NCBI GenBank assembly: GCA_947493695.1
Contig: CANLSF010000009.1
Coordinates: 1 to 64,000 of the forward strand
Direction: 5' to 3'
DNA: 64,000 nt
Source of the DNA: an uncultured Kiloniellaceae bacterium
Lineage (GTDB): Bacteria; Pseudomonadota; Alphaproteobacteria; Kiloniellales; Kiloniellaceae
In this document: piece after piece, positions 32,940-41,807 of the stretch
Layout: every line of letters begins with the position of its first letter
Numbering within the stretch: the first letter of the stretch is position 1
Made by a program: the position numbers and the translations under genes
The notes under the pieces: model-generated
The model's database searches: none
What the model was told of the DNA's origin: nothing
The model's input: the letters and a program-made list of their open reading frames with translations, nothing else

Positions 32940-33525
32940 TTACAGGAGGCTGTCAAGACAGTCTCTGGCTGACAGCGATGAAAAAAGTCTGTGATGTCAA
33001 ACCAAGCGCGCACGGCGAGGAAAGGCCGGGCTCCAAACCCGAAGCGGACCGGAGGCCGCCTCCATTCCGGCAGCCAAGGAGCGCCTGAAGCCTGACGCAG
33101 ACACCAGACTCCGTGTAGAGAATCAACACAGAATATAAATTTCGGATGTCGAACTTCGAATTCTAAACTCGAAAGTTATGACTAACCTCTGTCGAGTAAA
33201 CTCCCTGAAAACTGCGGCATTCCCACTGGAATAACCCTTGACGAGAGTCGGTTTGGCTTGATCGGAATTGCCTTAAACACGCGGGCATCGTCGTCAGTTT
33301 ACGCTAACGGAACTTGAATGAGCGGACGCGCTGATCCTGCTGAAGCGGCAAAGCCGCTATGCTCAACTTCAATATTTTCACCTATGGATTCTCAATCGGA
33401 ATATGATCCGCCTCAGACGCCTGGGCGACGTTAAAATTTAACCTGATGCAGTAAAATTCTTAACCTCTGGATGTTTTTCTCGTCCCTACCTTGAATTGAA
33501 TCGATATCACGTGAATCCGGACAGC
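32940..33525. other. Intergenic region with repeat-like elements
   Basis: About 585 bases without a supported gene. Contents: the arsR promoter side; a stem AGCGGC-AAA-GCCGCT at 33344-33358; and a 28-base copy of a dispersed motif at 33383-33410. A TTG at 33496 could extend the following acetyltransferase, but ATG 33526 is the better start. The region is lower in GC than flanking genes and may include decayed sequence. Confidence 0.5.
33383..33410. repeat. Dispersed short motif, copy A
   Basis: Reads TATGGATTCTCAA, T, CG, G, AA, T, ATGATCCG. It matches 61949-61976 at 25 of 28 positions, all three differences being transitions. Copy A lacks the second hairpin arm seen at copy B. It could be a half of a REP-like intergenic element. 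Confidence 0.55.
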
Positions 33526-34179
33526 ATGATCAAGCTGCGACTCTACAAAGAACGAGACCTGGACAGCCTCTATGCCATCTCATTGGCTACGGGCGCATCC
33601 GGCGGCGATGCCTCCGCCCTGCACGAAGACGGGCGGATCGTGGGGCAAATCTATTCTGCGCCCTATGCGAAGTTCTGTCCGGAAACCTGTTTTGTCGCCA
33701 CCGACAACGAAGGCGTCGCGGGCTATATCGTCGGTACGGTCGATACCCGCGCGTTCGAGGAAAAGTTGAGACGCGTCTGGTGGCCTGGGCTACGGACGAT
33801 TTACCCGGCGCCGAACGACACCCCCGCCGCGGAATGGACACCCGATCAGCGTCGCTGCCACATGATCCACTTCCCGAAGGAAACACCCGAGGATGTGGTG
33901 ACGCACTATCCCTCTCATGTTCACATGAACCTCCTGCCCCGGGCGCAGGGTCAGGGTATTGGTCCGGCACTGCTCGAGCTCTGGATCACCGTGGCGCGGA
34001 ACCACGGAGCAACCGCCGTTCACGTGGGATCTAACAGCCGGAACGCACGGGCTTATGGTTTCTGGCAAAGCCGTGGCTTTGAACCACTTGCCTCACAGCC
34101 GCCTGCCGAAGGCAACGGAACCGTCTGGCTTGGACGGCAGTTGGAGAATCCCCAGAGTGCCCGGACGGCTCCGCGTTAA
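33526..34179 (+). CDS. GNAT family N-acetyltransferase
   Basis: A GNAT acetyltransferase of about 217 residues from ATG 33526. The catalytic core is at the C-terminal half: MIHFPKETPEDVVTHYPSHVHMNLLP, then the RAQGQGIGPALLELWITVA acetyl-CoA loop near 145, and GFWQSRGFEPL near 185. The YPSHVHMN..P..QGQG arrangement resembles the acetyltransferase type similar to the C-terminal domain of O-GlcNAcase-like proteins. The acceptor is unknown. It is followed, on the other strand, by msrA. Confidence 0.85.
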   Translation: MIKLRLYKERDLDSLYAISLATGASGGDASALHEDGRIVGQIYSAPYAKFCPETCFVATDNEGVAGYIVGTVDTRAFEEKLRRVWWPGLRTIYPAPNDTPAAEWTPDQRRCHMIHFPKETPEDVVTHYPSHVHMNLLPRAQGQGIGPALLELWITVARNHGATAVHVGSNSRNARAYGFWQSRGFEPLASQPPAEGNGTVWLGRQLENPQSARTAPR

Positions 34180-34203
34180 GATTTAGCAGCTGGGACGAGC
34201 GGA

Positions 34204-34815
34204 TCAGGAGTCTGCCTTCGGCACGCCCTGATAGGCCTGTTCACGCCAGAGTTCCTCGACACGCTGATTGCGGCCGCAGCGGTAGCGGTAGAACTGGTAA
34301 CGCACCGGATTTTTCGTGTGATAATCCTGATGGTAGTCTTCAGCGAGGAAAAACTCCTGGGCGGGCAGGATCGGGGTCACGATCTTTTTCGGGAGGAACT
34401 TCGAGGCTTCAATTTCAGCCTTTGAGGCTTCAGCCTGCTGCATCTGCTCCAGACTTAAACCATAGACCGCCGTGCTGTAGCTGTGGCCACGATCACAGAA
34501 CTGCCCGCCGCCATCGACCGGGTCAACGCTTCGCCAGAAGATCTCCAGAATCTTGGGATAGCTGATCACCTCGGGATCGTAGGTGATCCGGACAGCTTCG
34601 CGGTGCCCGCCCGAGGTATGGGTCTTGTAGGTCGGTTCGGCGGACTGGCCACCGGTGTAGCCCGAGACAACGTCTTTGACGCCAGGTACTTTCTCGAAGT
34701 CGCTTTCGATACACCAGAAACATCCGCCGGCGAGAATAGCCGTTTCCTCAGCGCCGAAGGCCGCCGGCGAGGCAAGGAAAACCGAGACAAGCGTCGCTGT
34801 CATAAGTTTTTTCAT
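34204..34815 (-). CDS. msrA: Peptide-methionine (S)-S-oxide reductase, exported
   Basis: MsrA reduces methionine-S-sulfoxide in proteins. About 203 residues from ATG 34815, preceded by GGAAGGTG. An N-terminal signal peptide (MKKLMTATLVSVFLASPAAFGA) shows it acts in the periplasm. The catalytic motif AILAGGCFWCIES (Cys32 resolving pair Cys35 region) and the FEKVPGVKDVVSGYTGG block follow, then GGGQFCDRGHSYSTAVY. A late cysteine (in YRYRCGRNQRVEEL) may be the recycling cysteine. Length is normal for MsrA plus signal. No msrB or thioredoxin partner is adjacent. Confidence 0.93.
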   Translation of the reverse strand: MKKLMTATLVSVFLASPAAFGAEETAILAGGCFWCIESDFEKVPGVKDVVSGYTGGQSAEPTYKTHTSGGHREAVRITYDPEVISYPKILEIFWRSVDPVDGGGQFCDRGHSYSTAVYGLSLEQMQQAEASKAEIEASKFLPKKIVTPILPAQEFFLAEDYHQDYHTKNPVRYQFYRYRCGRNQRVEELWREQAYQGVPKADS

Positions 34816-35116
34816 CGAAAGCACCTTCCAATCCTGTTTGGTCAAGAAATGCCCTATCCAGCGTCTGGATCAAGGCAACTTCAGTCACGAGCGCGTGAGG
34901 TAAACACCTGAATAGCGATTCAAAGTATTGTTTTAACGCTATTTTGAATAGCAAGCCCTATCACCTGTTTCATCATGATGACCATGAATTCATCTAATCG
35001 GAAGTACGACTCACTGTTCGAGAAAACTGAACTCTTCAGACTTTGCATGGGGCAGTTAAGATTTTCGCATTAGAATAGAGCCGAATCGCAATGATGACCT
35101 GTTACGGATAGCCAAG

Positions 35117-35851
35117 ATGCAAATGACGCTCGACGCGGACAAGATCATCGCGACGGTCGATACACTCTCGCAGCGGGTCAGCGAACGCTTTCCTGACGCT
35201 GGCCTGACCAAGGTCGCGAAGGACTTTTCGCAGGTGACCCGCCAGATGCGCGGCGATGCCCTGCTTCTCGCCCGGCCCAACTGGCGGCTGCGCATGACAA
35301 CTATCGGCATTCTGGTGTCGGGTGTGATGCTCTTTGCTTTTGTGTTCAAGGAGCTGCATTTCAGCTCGCCCCTGCCCGAGGTCGCGACGCTGGTTCAGAT
35401 TCTGGAGCCCGCCGCCAACATCGCGATCCTGATGGCGCTGGGCATTGCCTTTATCGTCAGCCTGGAAAGCCGCTGGAAACGCAAACAGGCGCTTACGTCC
35501 CTGCATTCCCTGCGCTCGATGATCCACGTGATCGACATGCATCAGCTGACCAAGGATCCGAGCATCCTGCTCGACGCCATAGAGCCGACGGCAAGCTCGC
35601 CGAAACGCACCATGGGCCGCGTCGAAATTCAGCGCTATCTCGACTACTGTTCAGAGATGCTGTCTCTCTCCGGCAAGATCGCCGCGCTCTACACGCAGAG
35701 CATTCAAGACCCGGTGGTCATCGAGACGGTCAATGAGCTGGAGACTCTCTCCACAAATCTCAGCCGTAAGATCTGGCAGAAAATCATGATCCTGGATCAG
35801 GCTGCAGCGGAACGCGCCAAACCTGCTCCTGCGAAAGAACCAATACCGTAA
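35117..35851 (+). CDS. Hypothetical membrane protein, two helices
   Basis: A 244-residue unrecognised inner-membrane protein. Residues 1-55 form a cytoplasmic helical part (SQRVSERFPDAGLTKVAKDFSQVTRQM), helices lie at about 61-78 and 92-115, and the remaining 130 residues (KRKQALTSLHSLRSMIHVIDMHQLTK...) are charged and helical, probably coiled and cytoplasmic. Two aspartate/histidine-rich stretches are visible but no enzyme motif. It starts at ATG 35117 with a weak ribosome site and is convergent with the DUF899 gene. Role unknown. Confidence 0.65.
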   Translation: MQMTLDADKIIATVDTLSQRVSERFPDAGLTKVAKDFSQVTRQMRGDALLLARPNWRLRMTTIGILVSGVMLFAFVFKELHFSSPLPEVATLVQILEPAANIAILMALGIAFIVSLESRWKRKQALTSLHSLRSMIHVIDMHQLTKDPSILLDAIEPTASSPKRTMGRVEIQRYLDYCSEMLSLSGKIAALYTQSIQDPVVIETVNELETLSTNLSRKIWQKIMILDQAAAERAKPAPAKEPIP

Positions 35852-35895
35852 AGCAGTCAGGAAGCTCCCAATCAGAAAGTCGAGTCTGCGCCGGA

Positions 35896-36492
35896 TTAAT
35901 CGCGAACGTTCTCGCCCCCGTCCTCCAGGTTTTCAGGCCGACGCCAGTACTGAAACTGTGGCGTCCAGTCCGCTTCTTCCAAACCCGCAAGCGCAAGAAA
36001 ATGCCAGACAGGTGAATAGAGGTCACCGGGACCGAAGGCCGTGCGGCCACGACGGAAAATCTTGCCTTCCCGATGTTCATAGACACTCGCGCCGGGCATG
36101 TTCGCATAGTCACCCATAGCGCAGTGGTCGGTCATGTAGCTGCCGCCGCCGTGAGAGGCCATGCGAAAGGCCCAGCCACGATCGAGCGCCATACGCCGTT
36201 GGACATCGGGCGGATCTTTGGAAACCAGCACGACGGCCATGGCATCCTCAAGGTGCTCCAGGACGCCGTTGATGCCATCTGCCCAAAGCGTACAGTAGCG
36301 ACAGCCCTGCCCCATGTTGTGGATCACGAGCAGCCGCGGACGATCTCCGAACAGAGCCGAAAGGCGCGTCTCTCCATCCGTCGTTTTGAACCGATAGTCC
36401 TCGACCTCAATGTCCGGCTCCGCACGGCGCAGAGCGGCCAGCTGCCTGGTCTTCTCCATGATTTCAAATTCGAGCTTTTCCGCTTCGGTCAT
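35896..36492 (-). CDS. DUF899 thioredoxin-like protein
   Basis: About 198 residues, cytosolic. DUF899 proteins have a thioredoxin-like fold. Family blocks: LLVIHNMGQGCRYCTLWADGINGVLEHLED (residues about 63-92), with a GCRYC motif comparable to a CxxC active site, VVLVSKDPPDVQRRMALDRGWAFRMASH, and YSPVWHFLALAGL near the C-terminus. The function is unproven, perhaps a redox protein. I use ATG 36492 with GGGG upstream, ten residues shorter than the longest frame. It is adjacent to a SufR-like regulator but independent. Confidence 0.83.
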   Translation of the reverse strand: MTEAEKLEFEIMEKTRQLAALRRAEPDIEVEDYRFKTTDGETRLSALFGDRPRLLVIHNMGQGCRYCTLWADGINGVLEHLEDAMAVVLVSKDPPDVQRRMALDRGWAFRMASHGGGSYMTDHCAMGDYANMPGASVYEHREGKIFRRGRTAFGPGDLYSPVWHFLALAGLEEADWTPQFQYWRRPENLEDGGENVRD

Positions 36493-36564
36493 ATCGCACA
36501 CCCCTTCGTGTTGATCGGGCAAAACAGACTGCGATCATAGATTACGCCCAAAGGCGGCAACGTA

Positions 36565-37164
36565 CTACTCGGTGACGACAAACTTGCAGAAGAGCTTTTC
36601 ACCTCGGTCGCATTGCTCCTCGACCTGGGCACCCGTGACTTCAGCGAAGAAGGCCGCGATGACGCCGCAGACGCAGGACTCCTGGCGCACGGCGCGACCG
36701 AGTGGGCAGCTGAAACTTCGGATCACCGCGCCGCCATTCGTGGATTCGACGACGGTCCGAGCACCGACACTGTCCGCAAAATCGGTCGCTGACTTGAGGC
36801 GCTCTGTGAAACCCGCCTGCGCACCGGAGTCCAGATGGTTCGCCATCTTCTGACCGACCTGCTGCATCAGATGACTGATCTCATCGCGGGAGAGATGCTC
36901 CGGCAGACTTTGCAGCAGCAATTCGGCGAAGGGCGGATAGGCCTGTGACGCCACGTCCTCGCGCCCGGCAACCGCACTGTATTCCACCGCGGGCTTGCCG
37001 ACCCGCTTGTCCCGGCGTTCCGCCCCCTCAATCAGTTGGTCGGCCTCAAGCTGACGCAGGGGCACGATCACAGCATTGCGGGTGACGTCCAGCCGGGCCG
37101 AAAGCTCGGTGACCGTCAGGGCTTCGCGCCTTAACAGCGAGAGGATCTCGTCCTTCGTGGACAT
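36565..37164 (-). CDS. SufR-like transcriptional regulator with C-terminal cysteine cluster
   Basis: A 199-residue regulator. A winged-helix domain (about 1-70: ILSLLRREALTVTELSARLDVTRNAVIVPLRQLEADQLI) is joined to a ligand domain whose C-terminal part has five cysteines: CPLGRAVRQESCVCGVIAAFF and, further on, CDRGEKLFCKF. This pattern resembles the SufR-type Fe-S binding regulators (CP..., CxC, C...C). It is divergent from the catalase-like gene at 37316, with a perfect palindrome between. A redox- or iron-sulfur-responsive control of that gene is the best inference. Not proven. Confidence 0.82.
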   Translation of the reverse strand: MSTKDEILSLLRREALTVTELSARLDVTRNAVIVPLRQLEADQLIEGAERRDKRVGKPAVEYSAVAGREDVASQAYPPFAELLLQSLPEHLSRDEISHLMQQVGQKMANHLDSGAQAGFTERLKSATDFADSVGARTVVESTNGGAVIRSFSCPLGRAVRQESCVCGVIAAFFAEVTGAQVEEQCDRGEKLFCKFVVTE

Positions 37165-37240
37165 GACTTCACCCTTTTTCCGTTATTCTCCAGAGATTTA
37201 AAGCCTTCAGATTCAAAGTTCAATGAAAATTGATAATTAT

Positions 37241-37256
37241 AACAATAATAATTGTT
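37241..37256. promoter_or_regulatory. Palindrome between the SufR-like regulator and the catalase-like gene
   Basis: AACAAT-AATA-ATTGTT is a perfect 6-bp inverted repeat in a very AT-rich 130-base divergent region, 60 bp upstream of the catalase-like start. A flanking TAACAA/TTGTTA pair extends it. Likely operator of the SufR-like regulator; inference from position. Confidence 0.6.
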
Positions 37257-37315
37257 GTTATTGTCTTTTTATATGATAGCGTCCTCGCACCCGATTGAAC
37301 CGAAAGGGAGCCAAC

Positions 37316-38371
37316 ATGTTGCATCCAAGCCCGGCGCAGACAGCCTCCGCCACGAGAGCGTTGCGCGCTCAAAGATCCATCAGCCTTCTCACAACAGGAC
37401 TCCTTGCCATGACACTCCTCACCGCCCAGCCACCGCAGGCCAGCGCCGAATCACAGCCCAGCGCGGAAGATACGATCAACGCCCTGAACGGTGTCTTCGG
37501 ACGGCACGCGAAGGAACGCAGCTCCCATGCAAAGGGTTTCTGCGCCGCAGGACAATTCATCCCCTCCCCCCACGGCAGCGGTTTCTCGACGACACCGCTC
37601 TTTACGGGCCCGGCCATGCCGGTAACGGCGCGTTTCTCCATCGGGGGCGGCAACCCGAAAGCCTCGGACAAGGGGCGTTCCGTACGCGGTCTCGGTGTGC
37701 GTTTTCACCTGCCCAACGATGAAGAGCTGGATCTGGTGATGATCTCAGCGCCGGTGTTTTTCGCCGCCACGCCGGCCCAGTTCGTCGAATTCCTGAAAGC
37801 CCGCACCGCCGATCCGGCGACCGGCCAGAAAGATCCGGCAAAGATCAAGGCCTTCAATGAGGCCAATCCTAATGTCATGCCGCACCTGAACTATGTCTCC
37901 CAGACTCCGCCTCCCGCCAGCTACGCCACAGCGCCTTACTTCTCAGCCCATGCCTTCCTGTTCGAGGATCACGGCGTCACAGAGCGTGCCGCGCGCTGGA
38001 ATCTGCAGCCAACCGGTGGCTTTCAGGGACTGACCAAGGAACAGGAAGAGAGCTTCCCTGACAGCTTCCTGGAACAGGAGCTGCATGAGCGTCTCGCCAA
38101 GACACCTGCCGAGTGGGACATCTTCCTTCAGGTCGCAGAGGTCGGCGATTCCCTCAATGACCCGACCGCCGTCTGGCCGAACGACCGCCGCAAAGTCAAT
38201 GTCGGTAAGCTGGTGATCGACCGGGTGATCGAGAAAGGCGCGGAGGACGACTGTACCGAGTTCGTCTACGATCCCAACAACCTGCCCAGCGGCATCGGCG
38301 CAACAGACGATCCGATCCTGGCGATCCGCAGCCCGGCTTATGCCGTGTCCTTTGGACGGCGGGCTGAATAG
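37316..38371 (+). CDS. Periplasmic catalase-like heme protein (SrpA-type)
   Basis: A 351-residue member of the catalase-like SrpA family, small heme peroxidases without the C-terminal extension of true catalases. A long signal peptide (cleavage after about 43, QASA-ES) shows export. Catalase landmarks: SSHAKGFCAAGQFIPS with the distal histidine, RGLGVRFHLPN, the FL...TADPATGQ block and the C-terminal RSPAYAVSFGRR, where the tyrosine fits the proximal heme ligand. I chose ATG 37316 with AAGGGAG 5 bases upstream; the TTG at 37295 would include that site. It is divergent from the SufR-like regulator. Confidence 0.88.
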   Translation: MLHPSPAQTASATRALRAQRSISLLTTGLLAMTLLTAQPPQASAESQPSAEDTINALNGVFGRHAKERSSHAKGFCAAGQFIPSPHGSGFSTTPLFTGPAMPVTARFSIGGGNPKASDKGRSVRGLGVRFHLPNDEELDLVMISAPVFFAATPAQFVEFLKARTADPATGQKDPAKIKAFNEANPNVMPHLNYVSQTPPPASYATAPYFSAHAFLFEDHGVTERAARWNLQPTGGFQGLTKEQEESFPDSFLEQELHERLAKTPAEWDIFLQVAEVGDSLNDPTAVWPNDRRKVNVGKLVIDRVIEKGAEDDCTEFVYDPNNLPSGIGATDDPILAIRSPAYAVSFGRRAE

Positions 38372-38405
38372 GCGCAAGGCCCAGAAGAGGAGACAGCGAC
38401 AGGCT

Positions 38406-39494
38406 TCAGTCCAGGTCGCCCGCGAGCGGGCGAATGATGTAGAGGCCGTCGCTGCCCTCGGTATCGATATTGTTCGACGGGCGGAATGCCAGAAAGCTGA
38501 CCGCTGTTTTCGCGCTGTAGGGTTCCGGCAGAATGTACCAGCTGAGTCTACTCTCGAACGGGCCGAATATTTCTCTGACACCGGTTTCCCGGAATGTCAT
38601 TTCTTCGTCGCCGATCTCAAGGCGGTGCCAGGCCGGTCCGGCCAAGAGCGCCGGGATAGGCGTATAGGCGAAGTACTCGGAGACATAGGTCTTGTCGAAC
38701 CTGAGCCTTTCGAGTTGCCCGAGCGGCCTGTAGTTCAAGGCCGCTTCGGGCAGGCTCTTCCCATCGTTTCCCGGGCCCCGGATACCCGCCGCATAACGCC
38801 CGCGCGCCGGATCCTTGAGCAGGATCGTGCGATCCATCTTGGGCGGAAAACCCTTGATCGTGACCCCACGCAAATGATCCACATCGAGGCTGGGGTTTGA
38901 GGTTGAGGTATAGAACAACACCCACTTTCCATCGATCCGCATGAAACTGGGCTGTTTGTGAAGTCCAGGCAAGAAGTCGGCCTGGATCACGCGGTCGGCC
39001 CTAGCATAGGCATCAAAATAGATTTTATACCAGGATTCGAACCCGTAATTGCGGTCCTCATCGCCGTTGATCACCTGCACGACCGGTTCGGGCAGCGGCT
39101 GGCTCCGCGACAGGTCATAAACCGCTTCGCGCGTTACGATGAAATGCGACGCCCGGGGAAGCTCGCTCTCGCCCGTCATTGGAAAGGCGAAGGTCTTGCG
39201 GCCACGATTGTCGAATTTCTGGACCTCACGACCTTGCGTCAGAAAGAAATCGCCCTTCGGGTCATAGGTGATGAAGGCCTGATAAGGATCGCCGATGTAG
39301 AAAACGGCATAGCGCGCCGTGCCCTCCAGGTCCTTGAGAATGGGTGCATCGCCCAACGCGTGCAATTTTAAAAACGCCGGCGGCGCTATGTTGAGGGTCG
39401 TACAGCGCTCCAGCCCGAACAGGAGCAAGGCCAAGAGGATGCCGATCTTGGTAATGCGACGCACTAAAACGACCGGAAGCGAATAGCTAGACAT
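38406..39494 (-). CDS. Hypothetical exported or membrane-anchored protein
   Basis: A 362-residue unrecognised protein with one hydrophobic segment at about 14-34 (ITKIGILLALLLFGLERC) and a large, probably periplasmic domain with many beta strands: repeated patterns such as QAFITYDPKGDFFLTQGRE, FIVTREAVYDLSR and WVLFYTSTSNPSLDVDHL suggest a beta-propeller-like fold. The cysteine after the helix is not a good lipobox. ATG 39494 is chosen because GGAGATAAGG lies directly upstream. The gene is convergent with the catalase-like gene. No function assigned. Confidence 0.62.
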   Translation of the reverse strand: MSSYSLPVVLVRRITKIGILLALLLFGLERCTTLNIAPPAFLKLHALGDAPILKDLEGTARYAVFYIGDPYQAFITYDPKGDFFLTQGREVQKFDNRGRKTFAFPMTGESELPRASHFIVTREAVYDLSRSQPLPEPVVQVINGDEDRNYGFESWYKIYFDAYARADRVIQADFLPGLHKQPSFMRIDGKWVLFYTSTSNPSLDVDHLRGVTIKGFPPKMDRTILLKDPARGRYAAGIRGPGNDGKSLPEAALNYRPLGQLERLRFDKTYVSEYFAYTPIPALLAGPAWHRLEIGDEEMTFRETGVREIFGPFESRLSWYILPEPYSAKTAVSFLAFRPSNNIDTEGSDGLYIIRPLAGDLD

Positions 39495-39744
39495 CCTTAT
39501 CTCCGCCACCGCCCGGGCAGTTATTGCGCAGCCGTTTTTCCAGTGTGGTCATAAATGCTATTGCCGCCGATTCTGCTGTTACGAAATATCCACCGGTCGC
39601 TCGATCAAGGCTCGACCCACGACCCAATCCTTGCAATCCACCGCCTGACTTATGCCGCCTCCGTTGAGCAGCGGGCTGAGCGAAGACGGTCAAAAATTGC
39701 AAGATTGAAGATTGATCGCTTTCTTCTGATATCGGGCAAAAGGT

Positions 39745-40434
39745 TCAGTTCGCGACAGCCTCTTCAGTAAAAGGCCATTCACTGGACTCCAGTAGACCGG
39801 GCCTGCGTACCTCCTCGAAAATCCGCTCTATCAACGAGTCCTCGGTCAAGACATACGCCAGTTCTGGCGAGTAGTATCGGCGCTTTTCCATATGCTCTAC
39901 CGAGCCATCCGGAGAGGTTACTCGCTCATCGAATTGGAGTGGATAGACTTCGTAAGAACAGTTGCCAATTGATGTGACTTCAAGTGCGGCGACCCTGACG
40001 CGATATTCCGTAGTCCAGGTTTCACCTTGGCTTTGCCGAATACCGCTGAAATTAATCTCCTTGCCAGGTATCAGAGGAAACAGGTCCGCGAGTTCATCGG
40101 AGTAACTCTCTGTCTTGGTGTCTTTTCCGTTTGTTGAAACACTGGATAGATCCAGGAGGCCCATATAGCTCTCGCTTTTCCATCTTTCTTCAAAAACTGG
40201 CGCTTTCCAGGTTTGCAGATAGGTCGAGCCTTCAGTTTGTCGATTGGAAAAAGTTATCGTGTAGTTTCGCAAGCGATCTTCAAAAACGATACCGTCTTTC
40301 AGGTCGGCGGCTACTGGGCAATAGGACAGGACACCCCCCAGAAAATTGCGAAGATAAATATACCCCCAAAAGATCGGCGCGATCCCCAGAAAAGCCAGGG
40401 CCGCAATAAGCATGACCGTCCGTTTTGTCGTCAT
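39745..40434 (-). CDS. Hypothetical membrane-anchored protein
   Basis: About 229 residues from ATG 40434. One N-terminal helix (MTTKRTVMLIAALAFLGIAPIFWGYIYL) anchors a periplasmic domain of mixed alpha/beta character with a YRVRVAALEVTSIGNCSYEVYPLQF block. It is not recognised. The start lies five bases before the aldo/keto reductase stop on the same strand, so coupling with that gene is likely. Shorter than the longest frame, which would overlap the reductase by 92 bases. Confidence 0.6.
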   Translation of the reverse strand: MTTKRTVMLIAALAFLGIAPIFWGYIYLRNFLGGVLSYCPVAADLKDGIVFEDRLRNYTITFSNRQTEGSTYLQTWKAPVFEERWKSESYMGLLDLSSVSTNGKDTKTESYSDELADLFPLIPGKEINFSGIRQSQGETWTTEYRVRVAALEVTSIGNCSYEVYPLQFDERVTSPDGSVEHMEKRRYYSPELAYVLTEDSLIERIFEEVRRPGLLESSEWPFTEEAVAN

Positions 40435-40438
40435 TCGC

Positions 40439-41431
40439 TCAGCAATAACGTTCGGCCCCGACAATCTGGGCGTCTGAATAACGATCACCATGGGCGAAGC
40501 CGACCGGCAGGATGCGTTCAATCTCGGCAAGATCCTCAGCGCTCAAAGTGATGGAAGCCGCCGACACCAGATCTTCTAGGTGAGACGGCGAGCGGGTGCC
40601 GGGGATCGGGATCAGGTGATCGCCCCGGTGCAGGGTCCAGGCCAGCGCGAGGGCGATGGAGGTCACGCCACGGTCGGCGGCATAGCGCTTGAATTCCTCG
40701 ATGTACTTCAGGCTGTAACTGTAGTTCGGCTCCAGAAAGCGCGGGTTATGTTCCCGGAAATCGCCTTTTGAAAAGCGTTTCGGATCGGGAGATTTCTGCG
40801 CAAAGACGCCCCGCCCCAATGGCGAGAAAGGCACGAAGGCAACACCCAGTTCCTTACAGGCCTGGATCAGGCCCATATCGGGCATGCGCGACCAGAGAGA
40901 GTATTCATTCTGAACCGCCGTAACCGGATGGACCGCGTGGGCGCGCCGCAGAGAGGAAGGCGAGATTTCGGAGAAGCCGAAGCCGCCGATCTTTCCCTCT
41001 TCCTTGAACTTCACCAGGGTTTCAACCACCTCCTCGATGGGACGCTCGGCTTCCCGGCGGTGGATGTAGTAGAGATCGACGTAATCGACGCCGAGGTAGC
41101 CCAGCGAGCGCTCCAGCATCATGCGCAGGTGCTCGGGCGAATTGTCGAAGCTGCGCACCTTGGTCTCAGGATCGCGTTTGATACCGCCCTTGGTGGCGAT
41201 CCGGAAGCGACCCGGATGATCCTTGATGAAGGAACCGATGGCTTTTTCCGAAATACCGTTGCCGTAGACGTTCGCGGTGTCGAGAAAATCGATCCCCAGA
41301 TCAATTGCTTTCGCCAGGGTCGCATGGGATTCCACCGTATCGGTCGCGCCGTAAGCACCGGCAAAGCTCCAGCAGCCCAGCCCGATCGCACTGACCATCG
41401 GGCCACCCTGGCCAAGTTCACGTTTCTGCAT
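40439..41431 (-). CDS. Aldo/keto reductase
   Basis: A 330-residue NADPH-dependent AKR with a TIM-barrel fold. Catalytic tetrad regions are clear: DFLDTANVYGNG (Asp and Tyr), IATKGG (Lys) and YYIHRREAE (His). NADP contacts lie at the C-terminus, in IPIPGTRSPSHLEDLVSAA. The class resembles AKR13/YajO-like proteins acting on aldehydes; substrate unknown. Start ATG 41431 follows the upstream Lin0512 gene stop by four bases; a longer GTG-type start at 41446 would overlap it. It is probably the distal gene of the Bat/Lin0512 operon run. Confidence 0.88.
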   Translation of the reverse strand: MQKRELGQGGPMVSAIGLGCWSFAGAYGATDTVESHATLAKAIDLGIDFLDTANVYGNGISEKAIGSFIKDHPGRFRIATKGGIKRDPETKVRSFDNSPEHLRMMLERSLGYLGVDYVDLYYIHRREAERPIEEVVETLVKFKEEGKIGGFGFSEISPSSLRRAHAVHPVTAVQNEYSLWSRMPDMGLIQACKELGVAFVPFSPLGRGVFAQKSPDPKRFSKGDFREHNPRFLEPNYSYSLKYIEEFKRYAADRGVTSIALALAWTLHRGDHLIPIPGTRSPSHLEDLVSAASITLSAEDLAEIERILPVGFAHGDRYSDAQIVGAERYC

Positions 41432-41435
41432 ATCT

Positions 41436-41807
41436 CTAGGACCCACTCTCTAATTTGAACTTACCTTCGGGGATATCGAGGTTTGCTTCGATACCAGCCG
41501 TAGCGACCACAGACAGGATATCGTTCTCGGGGTCGGGCACATTGAGGCCACCCTTAACCGCGAGCACCGTCACTGTCCCAAAGGGGATCTGCTTTTTGAT
41601 CTGCTCGACATCCACCTGCTCGGGCTTCTGAACACCGATGTTCACGGTCACCTGCATGTCATTATGCTGCAGCTTCAGGGAACGGAAGAGCGTCAGCGAC
41701 GAATGATGCAAGGCGTCCTGCACCGCGCGCACGGCTGCCTTGGTGTAGTCTTCGCCATAGAGGTCGTTGCCGGTGCCCATTTCCAGGATCAAGCGCTTCA
41801 TGGTCAT
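41436..41807 (-). CDS. Lin0512 family protein, copy 2
   Basis: A 123-residue conserved hypothetical protein of the Lin0512 family. It begins MTMKRLILEMGTGNDLYGEDYTKAAVRAVQDALHHSSL and contains VNIGVQKPEQVDVEQIKKQIPFGTVTVLAVKGGLNV, the typical blocks. Function unknown; the family resembles small ring-shaped oligomers of unknown ligand. It overlaps the preceding paralog by four bases (41804-41807), so they are translated together and probably form a hetero-oligomer. Confidence 0.9.
   Translation of the reverse strand: MTMKRLILEMGTGNDLYGEDYTKAAVRAVQDALHHSSLTLFRSLKLQHNDMQVTVNIGVQKPEQVDVEQIKKQIPFGTVTVLAVKGGLNVPDPENDILSVVATAGIEANLDIPEGKFKLESGS

Noticed and set aside
33344-33358. AGCGGC-AAA-GCCGCT stem as a terminator
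   Set aside because: Short stem without T tract and not directly after any gene.
34856-34870. ATCCAG-CGT-CTGGAT repeat upstream of msrA as an operator
   Set aside because: Present and perfect, but isolated, with no regulator nearby and no second site; chance cannot be excluded.
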